The notes below the pieces were generated by a model, which did not search any database, was not told the DNA's origin, and saw only the letters and a list, made by a program, of their open reading frames with translations. DNA of 64,000 bases from the NCBI GenBank assembly GCA_005884115.1, contig VAXW01000002.1, forward strand, positions 310,001 to 374,000, written 5' to 3'. Position numbers and translations under genes: made by a program. Positions 63,053 through 64,000 of this stretch are shown here, piece after piece (within the stretch, counting starts at the first letter, position 1; every line of letters begins with the position of its first letter). Origin of the DNA: Actinomycetota bacterium. Its GTDB lineage: Bacteria; Actinomycetota; Thermoleophilia; Solirubrobacterales; Solirubrobacteraceae.

Positions 63053-64000
63053 CTAGCTGCGCGCCTGGTCGTAGCCGAGCAGCGCAAACCGGCGCAGGGC
63101 CTCATTGACGCTCGCCTCGGCCTGCGCCACGCGCGCCCGCGCGGAAGCGTACGCCGCAGCATTTCGCGCGCGAACCGCGTCGCTCAGAGCTGCATACGCA
63201 TCGCCGGCGCTGCGCGCGGCGCCGAGCAGGGCCGACTGGACGGCTTGCGCCGCGGCGGGCGCTTCGAGCGCCTGGATCGACGACGCAGCCCCGTGGAACT
63301 GCTGTGCCAAGCGAGCTGCAAGCCCCCCCAGGCCGGCCGATGCACCGCGCGCGCCTGCAGCGCGGGCGACCGCTGCGCGGCCCTGTCGCACGGATGCGAG
63401 CACGGCGGCGAGCGACCGGGCGTACGCAGGGACCGGGGTCAGGTCGTAGCCGAGAGGCTGCCCCACGCGCGTCACGGCGTTCACTACCTGTCCGCACGCG
63501 CGCATGACGGACGAGTCGTCCGCGCTCGCGTAGCAGGCGAGGACCGTCGAGCCCGAGCTGGCGTTCGGGATCGCGAACACCGTCAGCGCCCGGTTGAAGC
63601 CAGCTACGTTCATGCGAGAGTAACGGTAGGCCTGCACTTCAGAGAGGTTCACGACGTCCGTACGCGGGCTGGAGCGAAGCTGCGCCAGGAGTCCTTGCGG
63701 CAGCGGACCTGGGTCGCCTGCTGCGAGCGAGCCGACGGTCAGGCCGGCGCGTGCGGCTTGCCCTGGCGGGGTAAGGGTGAGCTCGTGCGCAAGGACGAGC
63801 CCAGCGATCGGCGGGCCGCCCGCCGCGCGCTTCCACGCCGAGGGGTAGTCGAGCAGCACGCCGTCCACGAGCACGGTACGCGTGCTCGTGGACGAGGACC
63901 CGTGGCCACCGACCCCGTGCCCGGCCTCGTAGCCGAGCGCGGCCACGGCCACGAACAGCAAGAGCGCGACGAGCGGGCGCCTCGCGCCGAGGCCGCCGCC
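63053..64000 (-). CDS. Hypothetical membrane-anchored or exported protein (5' end outside window)
   Basis: The frame is open from 64000 to a stop at 63053, 316 codons in the window. At the window edge it encodes ARRPLVALLLFVAVAALGYE, a signal anchor, so the true start is probably a few codons further. The middle resembles a PsbP/MPT63-type extracytoplasmic domain (VLLDYPSAWKRA, VNLSEVQAYRYSRMNVAGFN, TVLACYASAD), and the C-terminal 120 residues are Ala/Arg-rich helices that may form a coiled coil. Function unknown. Confidence 0.75.
   Translation of the reverse strand, partial: GGGLGARRPLVALLLFVAVAALGYEAGHGVGGHGSSSTSTRTVLVDGVLLDYPSAWKRAAGGPPIAGLVLAHELTLTPPGQAARAGLTVGSLAAGDPGPLPQGLLAQLRSSPRTDVVNLSEVQAYRYSRMNVAGFNRALTVFAIPNASSGSTVLACYASADDSSVMRACGQVVNAVTRVGQPLGYDLTPVPAYARSLAAVLASVRQGRAAVARAAGARGASAGLGGLAARLAQQFHGAASSIQALEAPAAAQAVQSALLGAARSAGDAYAALSDAVRARNAAAYASARARVAQAEASVNEALRRFALLGYDQARS

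Overview
The window is high-GC, gene-dense DNA. Its rpmG-secE-nusG-rplK-rplA-rplJ-rplL-rpoB order, actinobacterial gene families (LppP/LprE lipoprotein, DUF1707, CHAD, hydrolase-cyclase fusions) and several large secreted FG-GAP/IPT proteins suggest an actinomycetote, most likely class Thermoleophilia (Solirubrobacter/Conexibacter-like). That placement is inferred from gene content only.

Layout. 1-6.1 kb: the transcription/translation operon on the minus strand, ending in a 5'-complete but window-truncated rpoB. Ribosomal protein L10 and SecE both carry long low-complexity extensions. 6.2-12.8 kb: housekeeping genes (polysaccharide deacetylase, Ca2+/cation exchanger, clpP, aldo/keto reductase, pgsA, GTP cyclohydrolase, primary-type sigma factor). 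12.9-16.7 kb: tRNA-Tyr, a GNAT-like acyltransferase fused to a cyclic-nucleotide-binding domain, small membrane proteins, a 58-codon Trp/Tyr-rich peptide gene with a strong ribosome-binding site, a UspA-like gene and tRNA-Thr(GGT).

16.7-27.86 kb is an accessory region. It begins at the intact tRNA-Thr gene and contains two further partial copies of that tRNA's 3' half, at 23.82 and 27.83 kb. The interval is rich in broken genes (arginase-family, P450 tail, UspA-like, alcohol dehydrogenase) alongside intact cargo: hydrolase-cyclase fusion, carotenoid oxygenase with a divergent PadR regulator, AhpD-like protein, and an NTF2-like protein with a divergent TetR regulator. It looks like two tandem, partly decayed insertions at a tRNA gene; no integrase is visible.

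27.9-38.4 kb: secreted proteins on the minus strand (large alpha/beta-hydrolase-like protein, GH5 endoglycosidase, IPT/TIG protein, seven-blade FG-GAP propeller) plus a LysR regulator and a broken IPT fragment. 38.4-53.2 kb: metabolic enzymes (two hydrolases, thioesterase, UvrD-type helicase, FAD monooxygenase, thiolase), a CHASE2-adenylate cyclase divergent from a second propeller protein, two minisatellite-like tandem repeats and a TetR gene with paired palindromes upstream. 53.3-64 kb: lipoprotein, zinc-ribbon protein, CHAD protein, greA, GH76 glycosidase, PfkB and BadF-type sugar kinases, CrtC/AttH-like protein with an MBL-fold enzyme, and two exported proteins.

Cyclic-nucleotide signalling recurs: two cyclase-domain proteins and one cNMP-binding acyltransferase lie within 31 kb. 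The most intriguing unexplained item is the small peptide gene at 15734-15910, which has features of a modified-peptide precursor but no recognisable maturase beside it.
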